Positions 32,701-45,440 of a stretch of DNA of 64,000 nt are shown in pieces; position 1 is the stretch's first letter, and each line of letters opens with the position of its first letter. Position numbers and translations under genes: made by a program. Source of the stretch: Ovis canadensis (lineage: Eukaryota; Chordata; Mammalia; Artiodactyla; Bovidae); contig NC_091256.1 of assembly GCF_042477335.2 (NCBI RefSeq), positions 37,850,001 to 37,914,000 of the forward strand. Direction: 5' to 3'. The notes below the pieces were generated by a model that saw nothing but the letters and a program-made list of their open reading frames with translations, ran no database searches and had not been told where the DNA came from.

Positions 32701-33684
32701 TTTTACAAATTCCTTTAGCAACAAAAAGATATATGAACAAAGCTATCCACAGGTGTGTTAAATGGCTCTCCCATACCTAAGTTGGTCATTCTATCTAGGC
32801 TTCTCACAAATGACCCTTGTTTGTGCCAACCCACAGGCAGTATTTAAGAGTACTTAAGTCCTCTCTGCTTTCCTGAGTAATCATTTTTTGCCTTGTGACT
32901 ACACTTGGGGCGTTATTTAAACCCTAGACCTTTGAACTTTCTATAATTGTGCTTTGTTTCCTTAAAGAAAGGGATTTTCTTTGTGGATAAGACTTGCCCA
33001 ACTCTGCCTCTAGCCGTGGGTAATTTCCTTCATCTGCAAACTGAGGACAGTAGACACATCATCCTCCCACGGGTACAGGGAGAAGTGAATGAGCTAAAAC
33101 CTGGGAAGGCAGCCAGCTCACTGCCCCTCGGCTTCAAGGTAATGATTCGTGAGGTCACAGGAGTCCAGGTATGACAGCTCTGCACACCTCCTTCCCTGCA
33201 GAGGTTAGGGGTCATTGATGGCACAGATGGAGCTTGAGACAGCAGCAATGCAATCATGCCCTACCCTGGAGAGTGAGGAGGATAGAGACAAGACCAGACA
33301 ACCAACCTGGCCTGTTAGGAGGCTAGAAGGTATCTGAGGGGCCGCACATCCAGCAGGAAGAGGCTGCCCAGAGGTCACTATGTTGTGCGCAGGTCTAATG
33401 AAGACGTAGGTAGAAAGTGAAGGCACAGTGGCCCAGTGGGGAGTAAATGCCTTTGACTGATGGAAGTTTAGGGGAAGAATAAGGAGCTACTGACGAACGG
33501 CAGTGGTCTAGCACCCTTAACCCCAAAGGCTGCCTGCCTCTCTCTCACTTCTTGTTCCCACTCATCCACGTAAAACAACCATTGACCCACAGACCCACAA
33601 ACTGGGCTCTGCCCCTTCCCTCCTTTTTCTTAGCAGCACTTACCTCTCGTTCTATTTGATGTGCGTGTGCATAAGCATACATGT
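32701..33684. other. Intergenic sequence, no gene seen
   Basis: No recognisable repeat family or conserved ORF. Short ORFs at 32947-33174 (+) and 33030-33257 (-) overlap each other on opposite strands and are not supported. Confidence 0.4.
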
Positions 33685-33690
33685 ACTTGG

Positions 33691-35960
33691 TACTCTACAA
33701 TGGACATCACCAGATGGTCAACACCAAAATCAGACTGATTATATTCCTTGCAGCCACAGATGGAGAAGCTCTATACAGTCAGGAAAATCAAGACCAGGAG
33801 CTGACTGCGGCTCAGATCATGAACTCCTATTGTAAAATTCAGGCTTAAGTTGAAAAAGTAAGGAAAATCACTAGGCCATTCAAGTATGACCTAAATCAAA
33901 TCCCTTATGATTATATAGTGAAAGTAACAAACAGACTCGAGGGATTAAATCTGATAGCTAGAGTACCTGAAGAAGTATGAACAGAAGTTCATAATACCAT
34001 ACAGGAGGTGGTGACCAAGACCAGCCCCAAGGAAAAGAAAGGCAAAAAGGCAAGGTGGCTGCCTGAGGAGGCCTTACAAATAGCTGAGAAAAGAAGAGAA
34101 GCGAAACGCAAAGGAGAAAAGGAAAGATATACCCATTTCAATGCAGAGTTCCAAAGAATAGCAAGGAGAGATAAGAAAGCCTTCCTCTGTTATCAATGCA
34201 AAGAAATAGAGGAAAACAACAGAATGGAAAAGACTAGAGATCTCTTCAAGAAAATTAGAAATACCAAGGGAACATTTCATGCAAAGATGAGCACAATAAA
34301 GGACAGAAACAGTATGGACCTAACAGAAGCACAAGATATTAAGAAGAGGTGGCAAGAATACACAAAAGAACTGCACAAAAATGATCTTTATGACCCAGAT
34401 AACCACGATGGTGTGGTCACTCACCTAGAGCCAGATATCCTGGAATGTGAAGTCAAGTGGGCTTAGGAAGCATCACTATGAGCAAAGCTAGTGGAGATGA
34501 TGGAATTCCAGTGGAGCTATTTCAAATCCTAAAAGATGATACTATGAAAGTGCTGCACTCAATATGCCAGCAAATTTGGAAAACTCAGCAGTGGCCACAG
34601 GATTGGAAAAGGTCAGTTTTCATTCCAATCCCAAAGAAAGGCAATGCCAAAGAATGTTCAAACTACCGCACAACTGCACTCATTTCACATGCTAGCAAAG
34701 TAATGCTCAAAATCCTTCAAGCTAGTCTTCAGCAGTATGTGACCACGAACTTCCAGATGTTCAAGCTGGATTAAGAAAAGGCAGAGGAACCAGAGATCAA
34801 ATTGCCAACATCTGTTGGCTGGAACATAGAAAGAGCAAGAGAATTCCAAAAAAAATCTACTTCTCTTTGTTGACTATGCTATAGAGCCTTTGACTGTGTG
34901 GGTGGATCACAACAAACTGGAAAATTCTTAAAGAGATGGAAATACCAGATCACTTAACCTGCCTCCTGAGAAACATATATCCAGGTCACGAAGCAACAGT
35001 TAGAATTGGACAGAGAACAATGGACTGGTTCCAAATTGGGAAAGGAGTACGTCAAGGCTGTATATTGTCACCCTGCTTGTTTAACTTGTATGCAGAGTAC
35101 ATCATGCAAAATGCCGGGTTGGATGAACCATAAGCCAGAATCAAGATTGCTGGGAGAAATACCAATAACCTCAGATACGCAGATGGCACCACCCTTATGG
35201 CACTAAGTGAAGAGGAGTTAAAGTGCTTCTTGATGAAGGAGAAAGAGGAGAGTGAAAAAGCTGGCTTAAAACTCAACATTCAAAAAACTAAGAGCATGGC
35301 ATCCCGTCCCGTCACTTCATGGCAAACAGATGGGGAAACAACAGTGACAGATTTCATTTTCTTAGGGTCCAAAATCACTGTGGACAGTGATTGCAGCTAT
35401 GAAATTAAAAGACGCTTGCTTCTTGGAAGATAAGCTATGACAGATAGCATATTAAAAAGCAGAGACATTACTTTACCAACAAGGGTCCATATAGTCAAAG
35501 CTATGGTTTTCCCAGTAGTCATCTATGGATGTGAGAGTTTTTTCCAATAGTCTATGGATGTGAGACTATAAAGAAGGCTGAGAACTGAAGAACTAATGCT
35601 TTTGAACTGTGGTGTTGGAGAAGACTCTAGAGAGTCCCTTGGACTGCAAGGAGATCAAACCAGTCAATCCTAAAGGAAATCAGTCCTGAATATTCATTGG
35701 AAGGACTAATGTTGAAGCTGAAACTCCAATACTTTGGCCACCAGATGTAAAGAGCTGGCTCATTGCAAAAGACCCTGCTGCTGGGAAAGATTGAAAGCAG
35801 GAGGAGAAGGGGTCGACAGAGGATGGGATGGTTGGACGACATCACTGACTCAGTGGACATGAGTCTGAGCAAGTTCCGGGAGATGGTGAAGGACAGGGAA
35901 GCCTGGGGTGCTGCAGTCTAAGGGATCGCAGAGTCGGACACGACTGAGTGACTGAACAAC
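33691..35960 (+). mobile_element. BovB, 5'-truncated, 2.27 kb
   Basis: Plus-strand BovB from the C-terminal endonuclease region ('ggacatcaccagatggtc') to the 3' end ('cggacacgactgagtgactgaac'). The connecting region is open at 34008-34466 and the RT start at 34457-34774. Frame breaks follow, and the RT YADD codons read YADG ('tacgcagatggc'), a lost catalytic Asp. A 6-bp repeat ACTTGG (33685-33690, 35961-35966) may be a short target duplication. Near 35515-35575 a segment containing 'ctatggatgtgaga' is tandemly duplicated. Confidence 0.85.
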
Positions 35961-35966
35961 ACTTGG

Positions 35967-36810
35967 ACTTATCAACTCCACCTTTTTATCTCCCCACACC
36001 TCTCAGAGGAATGACTTGGGTTTTGCTCCAGGCTGAGCTGTACTGTCTACAACTAGCACCAAACCTGCTCTTAGTCGTCAGTCAAGAAATATTTGTTGAA
36101 TAGATTAATGAAATCTCTCCTCCCACTTATGTGACTGCCTTTCAGTTTCTGATTTCAAGTTATGAGCGGACTATGGACTGCAAACTACTATAGCTACTGT
36201 GCCCTGATGCCAATGAAAATTCAATCATTAGACTCACCTTAAATGAACTTGAGTTTCATCTAGCAGCAGAAACTGTTATGGGTTCCCAAATGCAAACAAA
36301 TTTAGGATTCTTCAAGATTTGAGACCTCATGTAAATCTGAAAGTCTTCCCCCTTTTCCAGCTTTGTCACATGCTGAGCAGCAGGAAAGAGGGCTCCTAGT
36401 ATCTGTCCCTCAGCCCCTTTGCTGCCAATCATGTGTGTTCCCTGCCCAGCACACCTTCTTGGTCTGAAAAGCCTCTCCCGCTCTCTTGCACTGTATGAAA
36501 GGAATGCGTGAACTTCCACTGGGACAAATTTTGTCGCGTGTCAGCTCACCCCACAGCTAGCTGCGTGGATTTGGCTAAAGGTGAAGGAAAGAAATAGGAG
36601 GGGGAAACTGTGGCACCAAAGCCATCCCTGGGTTGGTAACTCTCCGGACTTCACCTTGAGGAGGAGGGTGGCAGGCACGTCTGGATGGCATATATTTGCT
36701 CACCAAGGCTGGCTTGTTTGCTTGGTCAAGGTCAGCAGAAAGCCAAGGTTGAACCCACTTTAGCTTTCTCTTTTGTTTTCAATACGACTGAGGCTTTACC
36801 TGGTCATGTG
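35967..36810. other. Intergenic sequence, no gene seen
   Basis: Unrecognised, probably single copy. The minus ORF 36256-36519 and plus ORF 36581-36763 have no recognisable motifs. Confidence 0.4.
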
Positions 36811-36811
36811 T

Positions 36812-37018
36812 TGTTATTGTTCAGTCGCTCAGTCATGTCTGACTTTTGTAACCTTATGGACTGTGGCCCGCCAGGCTCCTCTGTCCATAGGACTTTCCAA
36901 GCAATAATACTGGAGTGGGTTGCCGTCTCCTTCTCGAGGGGATCTTCCTGACCCAGGGATTGAACCTGTGTCTCCTGCATTGGTAGGCGAGTTCTTTACC
37001 ACTGAGCCACCAGGGACG
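36812..37018 (-). repeat. Bov-tA SINE
   Basis: Reverse copy, 'tgttattgttcagtcgctcagtcatgtctgac' to 'cactgagccaccaggga'. Confidence 0.85.
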
Positions 37019-37698
37019 CATACAATATAGAAGCAGCCAATAATATTATAACAATTTTGTATGGTGATAGATGCTGGCGAGACATTGTGGTGACTAATTC
37101 ACAATGCATATAAATGTTAATGTACTATATTCTATACCTGAAACCAATATATTATTGTATGTCAACTATATTGCAAGTGAAAAGAAAATCACCTAGGGAG
37201 ATTCAAGTTGCAGCCCCCCAAGCCCCACCCAGGGACTCTGATTCAATAGGACTGCAGTGAGGCCCAGGTTGCCTTTTTTAAAAAACATTTATTGAAGTAA
37301 AGTTGATTTACAAAGCTGTGTTCATTTCTGTTGTATTACAAAGTGATTCAGTTACATATATTCTTTTTTGTACTCTTCTCCATTATGGTCTGTCACAGGG
37401 TACTGAATATGGTTGCCTGTGCAATACAGTAGGACTTTGCTGTATATCCATCCTACATATAATAGTTTGCATCTGCTGGCCCCAAACTTTCAGTCCTTCC
37501 CTCCCCTCCACCTTGGCAACCACAACTCTGTTCTCTATGTGTGTGAGCCTATTTCTGTTTCATAGATATGTCCATTTGTGTTGTATGTTAGACACCACAT
37601 ATGTGATAGCATATAGAATTTGTCTTTCTCTTAGTATAATAATTTCTAGGTCCATCTGTGTGGCTGCAAGTGGCATTTCATCCTTTCTTATCGCTGAG

Positions 37699-37917
37699 TT
37701 GGTGGCTTCCCTGGTGGCTCAGAGGTTAAAGCGTCTGCCTCCAATGCAGGAGACCTGGGTTCAATCCCTGGGTTGGGAAGATCCCCTGGAGAAGGAAATG
37801 GCAACCCACTCCAGTATCCTTGCCTGGAGAATGCCATGGACGGAGAAGCCTAGTAGGTTACAGTCCACGGGGTCGCACAGAGCTGGACACGACTGAGCGA
37901 CTCCACCTATTGCTGAG
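37699..37917 (+). repeat. Bov-tA SINE with target duplication in L1
   Basis: Sense copy, bounded by TAT(C/T)GCTGAG at 37689-37698 and 37918-37927 (9 of 10 identical), a duplication of L1 sequence. Confidence 0.88.
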
Positions 37918-38299
37918 AACTATTCCACTGTGTATACGTACCACATCTTCGTCCATTTATCCGTCAGTGGACATTTAGGTTGCTTCATGTCTGGGCCATT
38001 GTAAATAGGGTTGCTATGAACATTAGGGTGCATGTATCTTTTCAAATCACAGTTTTGTCTGGACATATGCCTAGGAGTGGGATTGCAACTCCACTGTTAG
38101 TTTCTTGAGGAACCTCCATTCTGTTTGCCATAATGGTTGCACCCATTTATATTGCCAGCAACATAAGAGGGGTCCCCTTTCTTCACATCCTCTCCAGCAT
38201 TTACTATTTGTAGATTTTTTTCTCATGTAGACTGTTTTTAAAGAGAATTTTATTTTATTTGTTACCATATTGTTCCTGCTTTTTATTCTGTTTCTTTTT

Positions 38300-38398
38300 G
38301 GCCAAGATGCACGAGTGATCTTAACTCCCTGACCAGGGATCGAATCCTCCAATGGAAGGTGAAGTCTTAACCACTGGACTGCCAGGGAACTCCCTGTA
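38300..38398 (-). repeat. CHR-type SINE in L1
   Basis: Reverse copy with 'ccctgaccagggatcgaatcc' and terminal 'ctggactgccagggaactccct'. Confidence 0.75.
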
Positions 38399-38790
38399 GA
38401 TTTTTCAATGATGGCCACTGTGTCTGGTGTGAGGTGTTACCTCATTGTAGTTTTGATTTGCATCTAATAATTACCGATGAGCATCTTTTCATGTGCCTAT
38501 TGGCCAGCTGTATGTCTTCTTTGGAGAAGTGTCTGTTTAGGTCTTCTGCCCATTTTTTGGTTGGACTGTTTGGGGGTTTTGTTGTTTTGAATTGTATGAG
38601 CTGCTTGTATATTTTGGAAATTAAGTTCCTTATCCGTGGCATCATTTGCAAATATTTTCTCCCTATCTGTAGGCTTTTGTTCTATAGGTTTCCTTTGCTG
38701 TGCAACAGCTTAAATTTGATAAGTCCCATTTGTTTATTTTTGCTTTTATTTGTATTGACTTGGGAGACAGGCAGATAACATATTTTTTAA

Positions 38791-39161
38791 AAGCCTCAGT
38801 TGATTTTTCTGTCATCCAGAATTGAGAAACACTGACAGAGGATTCAAAGGGCTCTTGTAGCATGACAATTCAATAGTCTTGAGAAGGAGGCTGTAAGTAA
38901 ACTGGAGGTAATAATCTGCAAGATAAAACCCAAATGGTAATGCTGCTAGATGACCTGAGATCCCTGGAGATGTGGAGAAATAACCATTGTTCTCCAGAAT
39001 TCAATGGAATTTGAAAAGCACAATGCAAACAATGGTTTCCGATTATGCCTAAGGAGGGACTTGACTTGAGCATTTTCTAATGTCCCCAGAGTTAAACATT
39101 TTCTTAAATCTTTTACTTACAAGGCTGGAGAGTAAGAGAGCTATTTCTCTGCCTACACCCT
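38791..39161. other. Intergenic sequence, no gene seen
   Basis: Nothing recognised; the minus ORF 38870-39073 is unsupported. Confidence 0.4.
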
Positions 39162-39381
39162 GTTGTTGTTCAGTCACCCAGTCCTGTCCAACTCTTTGCG
39201 ACCCCATGGACTGCAGCACGCCAGGCCTCCCTGTCCCTCACCATCTCCCAAAGTTTGCCCACGTTCATGTAGATTGCATCAATGATGCCATCCAGCCATC
39301 TCATCCTCTGATGCCCTCTTCTCCTTCTGCCCTCAATCTTTCCCAGCGTCAGGGACTTTTCCAGTGAATTTTCTGCCTCCA
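39162..39381 (-). mobile_element. BovB 3' terminal fragment (about 220 bp)
   Basis: Reverse BovB 3' end: 'gttgttgttcagtcacccagtcctgtccaactctttgcgac' through 'ccctcaatctttcccagcgtcaggg'. GCCTACACCC on the left and GCCTACCC on the right are a possible decayed target duplication. Confidence 0.85.
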
Positions 39382-39423
39382 GCCTACCCATTTAAAAATC
39401 ACTATTTAAAATATACACAGGCA

Positions 39424-39565
39424 GTATCTCCCTGGTGGCCTAGTGGTTAAGTCTACAAAGCTTCCACTGCAGGCAGTGTGGGATCAATTCCTGGTCCACA
39501 GGTTCCAGCTCTGATTGGGGAATTAAGATCCTACATGGCACATGGCAGAGCCAAAAATAAATGTA
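39424..39565 (+). repeat. CHR-type SINE
   Basis: 'atctccctggtggcctagtggttaag', a box-B-like 'gatcaattcctggtcc' and 'agccaaaaataaatg' tail, followed by a (TA)n tract near 39573-39584. Confidence 0.75.
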
Positions 39566-39974
39566 TGTATGCATATATATATATAAAACTTACACGTGGC
39601 ATTTCTGTATACATATGGATTAAATGATAGGTTGTCTCAGACTTCCTTCACAGTTATTCAGGGTGGGGAGTAGCAAGGGAAAGAACAGATGAAAAGACTG
39701 AGTGTGAGGTGATCGCTGGTGAAGCTGGATGATGGGGCACATGGGAATCATTCTATTTAGTTGAACCATGTGGCATTGGTAAATTTGATCCTTTTATAAA
39801 AATGACAATTTCATTTGGTATAACAATTTTTTATACATATATTTGAATATTTCCATGGTGAACAGTGAAATCACACACTCAGCTATATCCTCACTCCTCT
39901 CATTTTTACCTTTGTGCTTACATTTTGCAGTTTAGAGCTTGACCAACAGTTAACTCCTGAAAAGGACCCTATAC
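39566..39974. other. Intergenic sequence, no gene seen
   Basis: AT-rich with some resemblance to an L1 tail, but I cannot assign it. Confidence 0.35.
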
Positions 39975-39981
39975 AGTCACT

Positions 39982-41963
39982 ATACTGACAGAGTGCCTGA
40001 AGAACTATGGACGGAGGTTTGCAACATTGTACAGGAGGTGGTGACTAAAACCATCCCCAAGAAAAAGAATGCAAGAAGGCAAAGTGGTTTCCTGAGGAGG
40101 CCCTAAAATTAGCTGAGAAAAGAAGAGAAGGGCAAAGGAGGAAGGGAAAGATATACCCATCTGAATGCAGAGTTCCAGAGAATAGCAAGAAGAGATTCTC
40201 TTAACTGAACAATGCAAAGAAACAGAGGAAAACAACAAAATGGGAAAGACTAGAGATCTCTTCAAGAAAATTAGAGATACCAAGGGGATATTTCATGCAG
40301 AGATCGGCACAATAAAGGACAGAAACAGCAAGGACCTAACAGAAGCAGAAGAGATTAAGGAAGGTGGCAAGAATACACAGAAGAACTGTACAAAAAAGTC
40401 TTTTAATGACTCAGATAACCACGATGGTGTGGTTACTCACCTACAGCCAAATGTTCTGGAATGTGAAGTCAAGTGAGCCTTAGGAAGCATCACTACAAAC
40501 AAAGCTAGTGGAGGTGATGGAATTCCAGTTGAGCTAATTCAAATCTAAAAGATGATGCTGTGAATGTGCTGCACTCAATATGCCAGCAAATTTGGAAAAC
40601 TCAGCAGTGGCCACAGGACTGGAAAAGGTGTTTTCATTCCAGTCCCAAAGAAAGGCAACGCCAAAGAATGTACAAATTACTGTACAATTGCACTCATTTC
40701 ACATGCTAGCAAGATTATGCTCAAAATCCTTCAAGCTAGGTTTCAGCAGTATGTGAACTAAGAAGTTCCAGATGTTTAAGCTGGATTTAGAAAAGGCAGA
40801 GGAACCAGAGATCAAATTGCCAACATCTGTTGGATCATAGAAAAAGCAAGGGAATTCCAAAAAACATCTACTTCTGTTTCACTGACTATGCTAAAGCCTT
40901 TAACTGTGTGGATCACAACAAACTGTGGAAAATTCTTAAAAAGATGGGAATACCAGGCTACCTTACCTGTCCCCTGAGAAACCTGTACGTAGGACAAAAA
41001 GCAACAATTAAAACAAGACATAGAACCTACTGGTTCAAAATTGGGAAAGCAGCACATCTAGGCTGTATATTGTCACCCTGCTTATTTGACTTCTATCCAG
41101 AGTCCATCATGCAAAATGCCAATGCTGGGCTGGATGAATCACAAGCTAGAATCAAGATTACTGTGAGAAATATCAACAACCTCAAATATGCAGATGATGC
41201 CACTTTAATAGCAGAAAGTGAAGAGGAACTAAAGAGCCTCTTGATGAAGGTGAAAGAGAAAAGTGAAAAAGCTGGCATAAAACTCAACATTCAGAAAACT
41301 AAGATCATGGCATCCAGTCCCATCACTTCATGGCAAATAGATGGGGAAAAAGCGGAACAGTGACAGACTTCATTTTCTTGGGTTTCAAAGTCATTGCAAT
41401 TGGGACTAGAGCCATGAAATTAAAAGACATTTGCTTCTTGGAAGAAAAGCTATGACCAACCTAGACAGCGTATTAAAAAGCAGAGCCATTACTTTACCAA
41501 CAAAGGGCCATATAGTCATAGCCATGGTTTTTCCAGTAGTCATGTATGGATTTGAGAATTGGGATCATAAGGATGGTTGAGCACCAAAGAACTGATGCCT
41601 TTGAACTGTGGTGGTGGAGAAGACTCTTGAGAGTCACTTGAACTGCAAAGAGATCAACCCAGTCAATCCTAAAGGAATTCTACCCTGAGTATTCACTGGA
41701 AGGACTGAGGCTGAAGCTGCAGCTCCAAAGCTTTGGCCACCTCATGTGCAGAGCCGACTCACTAGAAAAGACCCTGATGGTGGGAAAGACTGAGGGAAGA
41801 GGAGAAGGGGGCGACAGAGGATGAGATGGTTGGATGGCATACTGATGCAGTGGACATGAATATGAGCACACTCAGGGAGACCGTGGAGGACAAGGAAGAA
41901 TGGCGTGCTGCAGTTCACGGAGTCACAAAGAGTCAGACATGACTTAGCAGCTGAAGAACAAAT
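39982..41963 (+). mobile_element. BovB, 5'-truncated, 1.98 kb
   Basis: Plus-strand BovB from the connecting region ('gacagagtgcctgaagaactatgg') to the 3' end ('cagacatgacttagcagctgaag'). The RT core is partly open at 40830-41363 (FTDYAKAFNCVDHNKLW and KYADDATLI, so the YADD codons survive), but indels break the upstream and downstream frames. A 7-bp repeat AGTCACT at 39975-39981 and 41964-41970 is consistent with a target duplication. Confidence 0.87.
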
Positions 41964-42267
41964 AGTCACTTCAAAGCTTGTCTGCTAAAATCTTATGAGT
42001 TTTCTGAGCGGCAAGAGTGTACAGAGGTTTCTGATATTAGCTGCTTGAGTTCACAGGAAAAAAAAATGTTATTCACTATTTAATAAAGAATATTATTATT
42101 ACAACTCACACTAGTTAATGACACAGAAGTCCATTTTCTGCCCCCCAAAGCCAGTAAGATGTAGGAGAAGGGCAAAGTCTTTAAAGGCAATACACTCTTG
42201 AGTTTGATTTTTCCAGATAATAAGTTATTAGCTGAGAACCAAGATAAGTTGTTCAACCTCTGTGAGC

Positions 42268-42484
42268 CTCGTGCTAATCTGCTGCAGTTGTGTTTGATTC
42301 TTTGTGACCCTATGGACCGTAGCCCAGCAGGCTCCTCTGTCCATGGGATTCTCCAGGCAATAACACTGGAGTGAGCTGCTGTGCCCTTCTCCAGGGATCT
42401 TCCCAACCCAGGGATCAAATCCACATTCTCTTATGTCTCCTGCATTGGCAGGAGGGTTCTCACTAGTGTCACCTGGGAAGCCCC
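42268..42484 (-). repeat. Bov-tA SINE
   Basis: Reverse copy, 'ctaatctgctgcagttgtgtttgattc' to 'tgtcacctgggaagcccc'. Several positions have decayed. Confidence 0.8.
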
Positions 42485-42854
42485 TCTGAGCCTCAGTTTT
42501 CTCAAATATAAGATACTATGTGTCTCAGTTTTAATGTGTCGGTAAAGAAACAGTTTGTAAGTCCCCCTTCCTCTTCCTCATCCCATAACAACAAAGCCTG
42601 AGATATTTTATCAAAGCACAAATGCTCCAAACCTCTGCCATGCAAGGTACAAAATTAAAGTGGTACAAATAATTTCATTTTAAATAAATGAATCTAAGTT
42701 GGACTACAAATTGAGTTTGACAATAAAGTGTCAAGAGAATCTGTTGCTCCAACATCCAAGTTCTAAGTGAGCTGAGAATAATGAAGGAGGCAAATGAATA
42801 AAAAAGCAAAAGCAGATATGAAATAGATGCTCCAAAAGTGTTGAATTAATTAAT

Positions 42855-43064
42855 TTGCTTGTTGTTTAGTTGCTAAGTCTGACTCTTTTGTGACCCCATG
42901 GACTGTAATCCACCAGGCTCACCCATCCATAGGATTTCCCAGGCAAAATTACTGGAGTGGGTTGCATTTCCTTCTCCTGGGGATCTTCCCAAGCCAGGGA
43001 TCAAACCCAAATCTCCTGCTTGGCAGGTGGATTCTTTACCACTAAGCCACCAAGGAAGCCCAGA
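42855..43064 (-). repeat. Bov-tA SINE
   Basis: Reverse copy, 'gcttgttgtttagttgctaagtctgactc' to 'taagccaccaaggaagccc'. Confidence 0.85.
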
Positions 43065-45080
43065 CTTTCTTATACATATACTGCAAAACAGCGATTCTCC
43101 AGTTCCCTGAATAAAGCTACTTCTGCCACCTGGTATTTCCACTTTCAACGGCCTCAGTTCCTGTGAAACTCATTTAGCTTTCTGTAATATTAGTTTTGAG
43201 AAAGTTCAAGCTAGAAAAACTTCCTGGAGTCTGTAAAGAAGACCCATTGTCCATTTATCAGGCTCACTCAGTCACAGAGTCGGAGAGCAGGTTTTCCTGT
43301 CTGTGTAAAGAAGGTTGTAATAAATATATATAATCTCTTCTTTAAAGCTTTCTGCTTTAGAGAGAGAATATTTATGTAGACCAAGCTCTTAGAAATAGTT
43401 TCTTTTGAATGCCTTGACCAGTCCTAGAGGGGTTCCTTAGCCATGGAGAAGTATTGCTAAAAGGACTTCAGACAAGCAATAACTAAATTGGAAGGAGGAA
43501 GCCACACCTTCCAAAACTTTGCTGATTTCTCTTCAGAGAGCAATGAGCCATGAAGTTCCAGTCTGGTAGATTTCTCAGGTGAAAACAACATAAAATCTCA
43601 ACCAAATCTCCCCACTGTTGACAGTGCTTTGTGCCATAGAGCAAAGTGATTCAATTGTGCTATTAAAAAGCTACTTTGTTCTTATTGTGTCAAGTGCTGT
43701 AATGCAAAAATAAATTAAGGACTCTGCCACTGAGAATCTAGTACTTAAAGCAGAGAGTCTAGGTCAGAACAGTGAGCAAAAAGCAGAGTGAGGGATTGGG
43801 CAAGGCTTCTCAACAGGAGTGTTTCAAGCCTGGAAGAGGGTTCTGTGTTTAGGTGGAAGGATTTGCCAGGTAATGGGAACCTCGTGAGCCAAGGCTGAGA
43901 TGTGAAACAATACGCTGTTCTACTTGAATGGCAATGAATCCAGTCAGGGGAGAGGAGGTTGGATGGGTGTCAGAGGTGTACTGCCTGCAAAGGTCCATGC
44001 ATAATTAGACCAATGAGTTTAGGCCACAGGAGGATGCCAAGCTGAAAAGTGACATAATGAGTAAGTATCTTCTGATGGCAATCCTGGTTTTAGTAAGAGT
44101 TTGGAATAGGAGATTAATTAGGTCAAAGTAAACATATGAAAGCTGATGACAAATTGAATTAGGTCAGTGTCTGTGAGAATAAATAATAAATGACTGATCA
44201 CTGATCAGTAGTACTCAAGATGACTTGCATCCTTCTGGCCTGGGTGGTGAGGACTGTGGGAGGCAGAGAAGGTGTTTCAATGCAGAGGTGGGGCACAAAG
44301 GAAAGGAAGGAGCTGTTGAGTTTCTCCACCTTGAGGCTTACTGCAGTCCTGGACAATAGAACATCCTTGACTATGACGTAATGTGGACTGTTCACCTGCA
44401 CACCTAAGAAAGCAGTCTTTGGAACAAACTTTGCCAAGTTCCTCCTACTCTCCTACTCTTAGGGGCAAAGCTTACCTGGAAGTGGGATCAGACTGCATGG
44501 CCAACATGCCATCTAAAGAAACATTCTAGGAGGCAGCATTTGTCCAGACAATCTTGATGGCTACAGACATCCTTGAAGCTCACATTCTCCCAGGTGGAGA
44601 GAGAATTAGAACTGGGGTAATTTAAACAACCAAATTCCACTCCCACTCACCTCTTTTACCTCACTTTCTTAACTCTAACCAGCTGAAGGGACAGTATGAG
44701 CAATGTGCCTGGTGTTTCAGGGGAAAAAGCAACATGCGGCTGGCTTTCCTTCAAGCATACTGGGCTCTATGTGGTTCTTTACCTTTAAATGACCTACATT
44801 TTTAATACTGCTACTCCTACCCTTTTAAATTTTTGAAATGTTTATCGTAAATAAAATCAGACAAAACCGTAAATTATAGATACATCTTCATAAGCTTTTT
44901 AAAAAAAGCTTTTAAACTGAAGTGAACATACTTACAGAAAAGAGTTATGATAAGCATATGGAGCAATGAATCATCACTAAGAAAACACACGCAGGAAACT
45001 GTCATCAGATCCAGGAGGGTGTGGCCACCACCCTAGAGGCCACACCACTTGGTGCTTCTTCCAGGCACTGCCCTCTAATA
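43065..45080. other. Intergenic sequence, no gene seen
   Basis: Two kilobases without a recognised young repeat, probably single copy plus ancient decayed repeats. The minus ORF 44198-44437 has no recognisable product. Confidence 0.45.
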
Positions 45081-45440
45081 TTAACCGTCAGCCTGATTTC
45101 TAATGGCATTGACCAGCTGCCTTTTTGAATTTTATATGTTAATAGGTAGAACTGCCCAAGATGATTTCAGGACAGGCTTCTTCCGCTCAGTATCTGTGAG
45201 AATCATCCGCGTCGTTGCGTATAGTTCATCACTGTGCAGTATTCTAGTGCCTGAAGACACCATGTTTACCGGCTCTGCTACTGATGGATACTCAGGTTTC
45301 CGTTTTTGGTCAATTATGAATTTTGCTGGCTGTGTGTATGCATTTCTATTTTGGATATTTGTGTTAGAGTGAAACTGTTGGTTATAGGTTATTCACTTGT
45401 TCCTTTATCTTTTTTCATATGACACAGAGTAGGTTTCTAT
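45081..45440. mobile_element. Possible old L1-like remnant
   Basis: 'agaatcatccgcgtcgttgcgtatagttcatcactgtgcagtattctag' resembles the antisense of an L1 3' region ('catgttgttgcatgtatcagtag...tattcc'). Strongly decayed; the 89-codon plus ORF here is therefore unlikely to be a gene. Confidence 0.35.

Larger units (their letters stand above)
37280..38790 (-). mobile_element. L1 fragment with two nested SINEs
   Basis: Reverse-oriented L1: 3' UTR ('gaagtaaagttgatttacaaagctgtg', 'tattacaaagtgattcagtta') followed by more upstream sequence including 'gaactattccactgtgtatacgtaccaca' and 'ggtgttacctcattgtagttttgatttgcatct'. A Bov-tA SINE (37699-37917) and a CHR SINE (about 38300-38398) interrupt it. 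The 197- and 114-codon plus-strand ORFs are antisense to L1 and carry SINE sequence; they are not genes. Confidence 0.8.

Noticed and set aside
37303-37896. A 197-codon plus-strand ORF
   Set aside because: The first part is antisense to L1 and the last part is a Bov-tA SINE.
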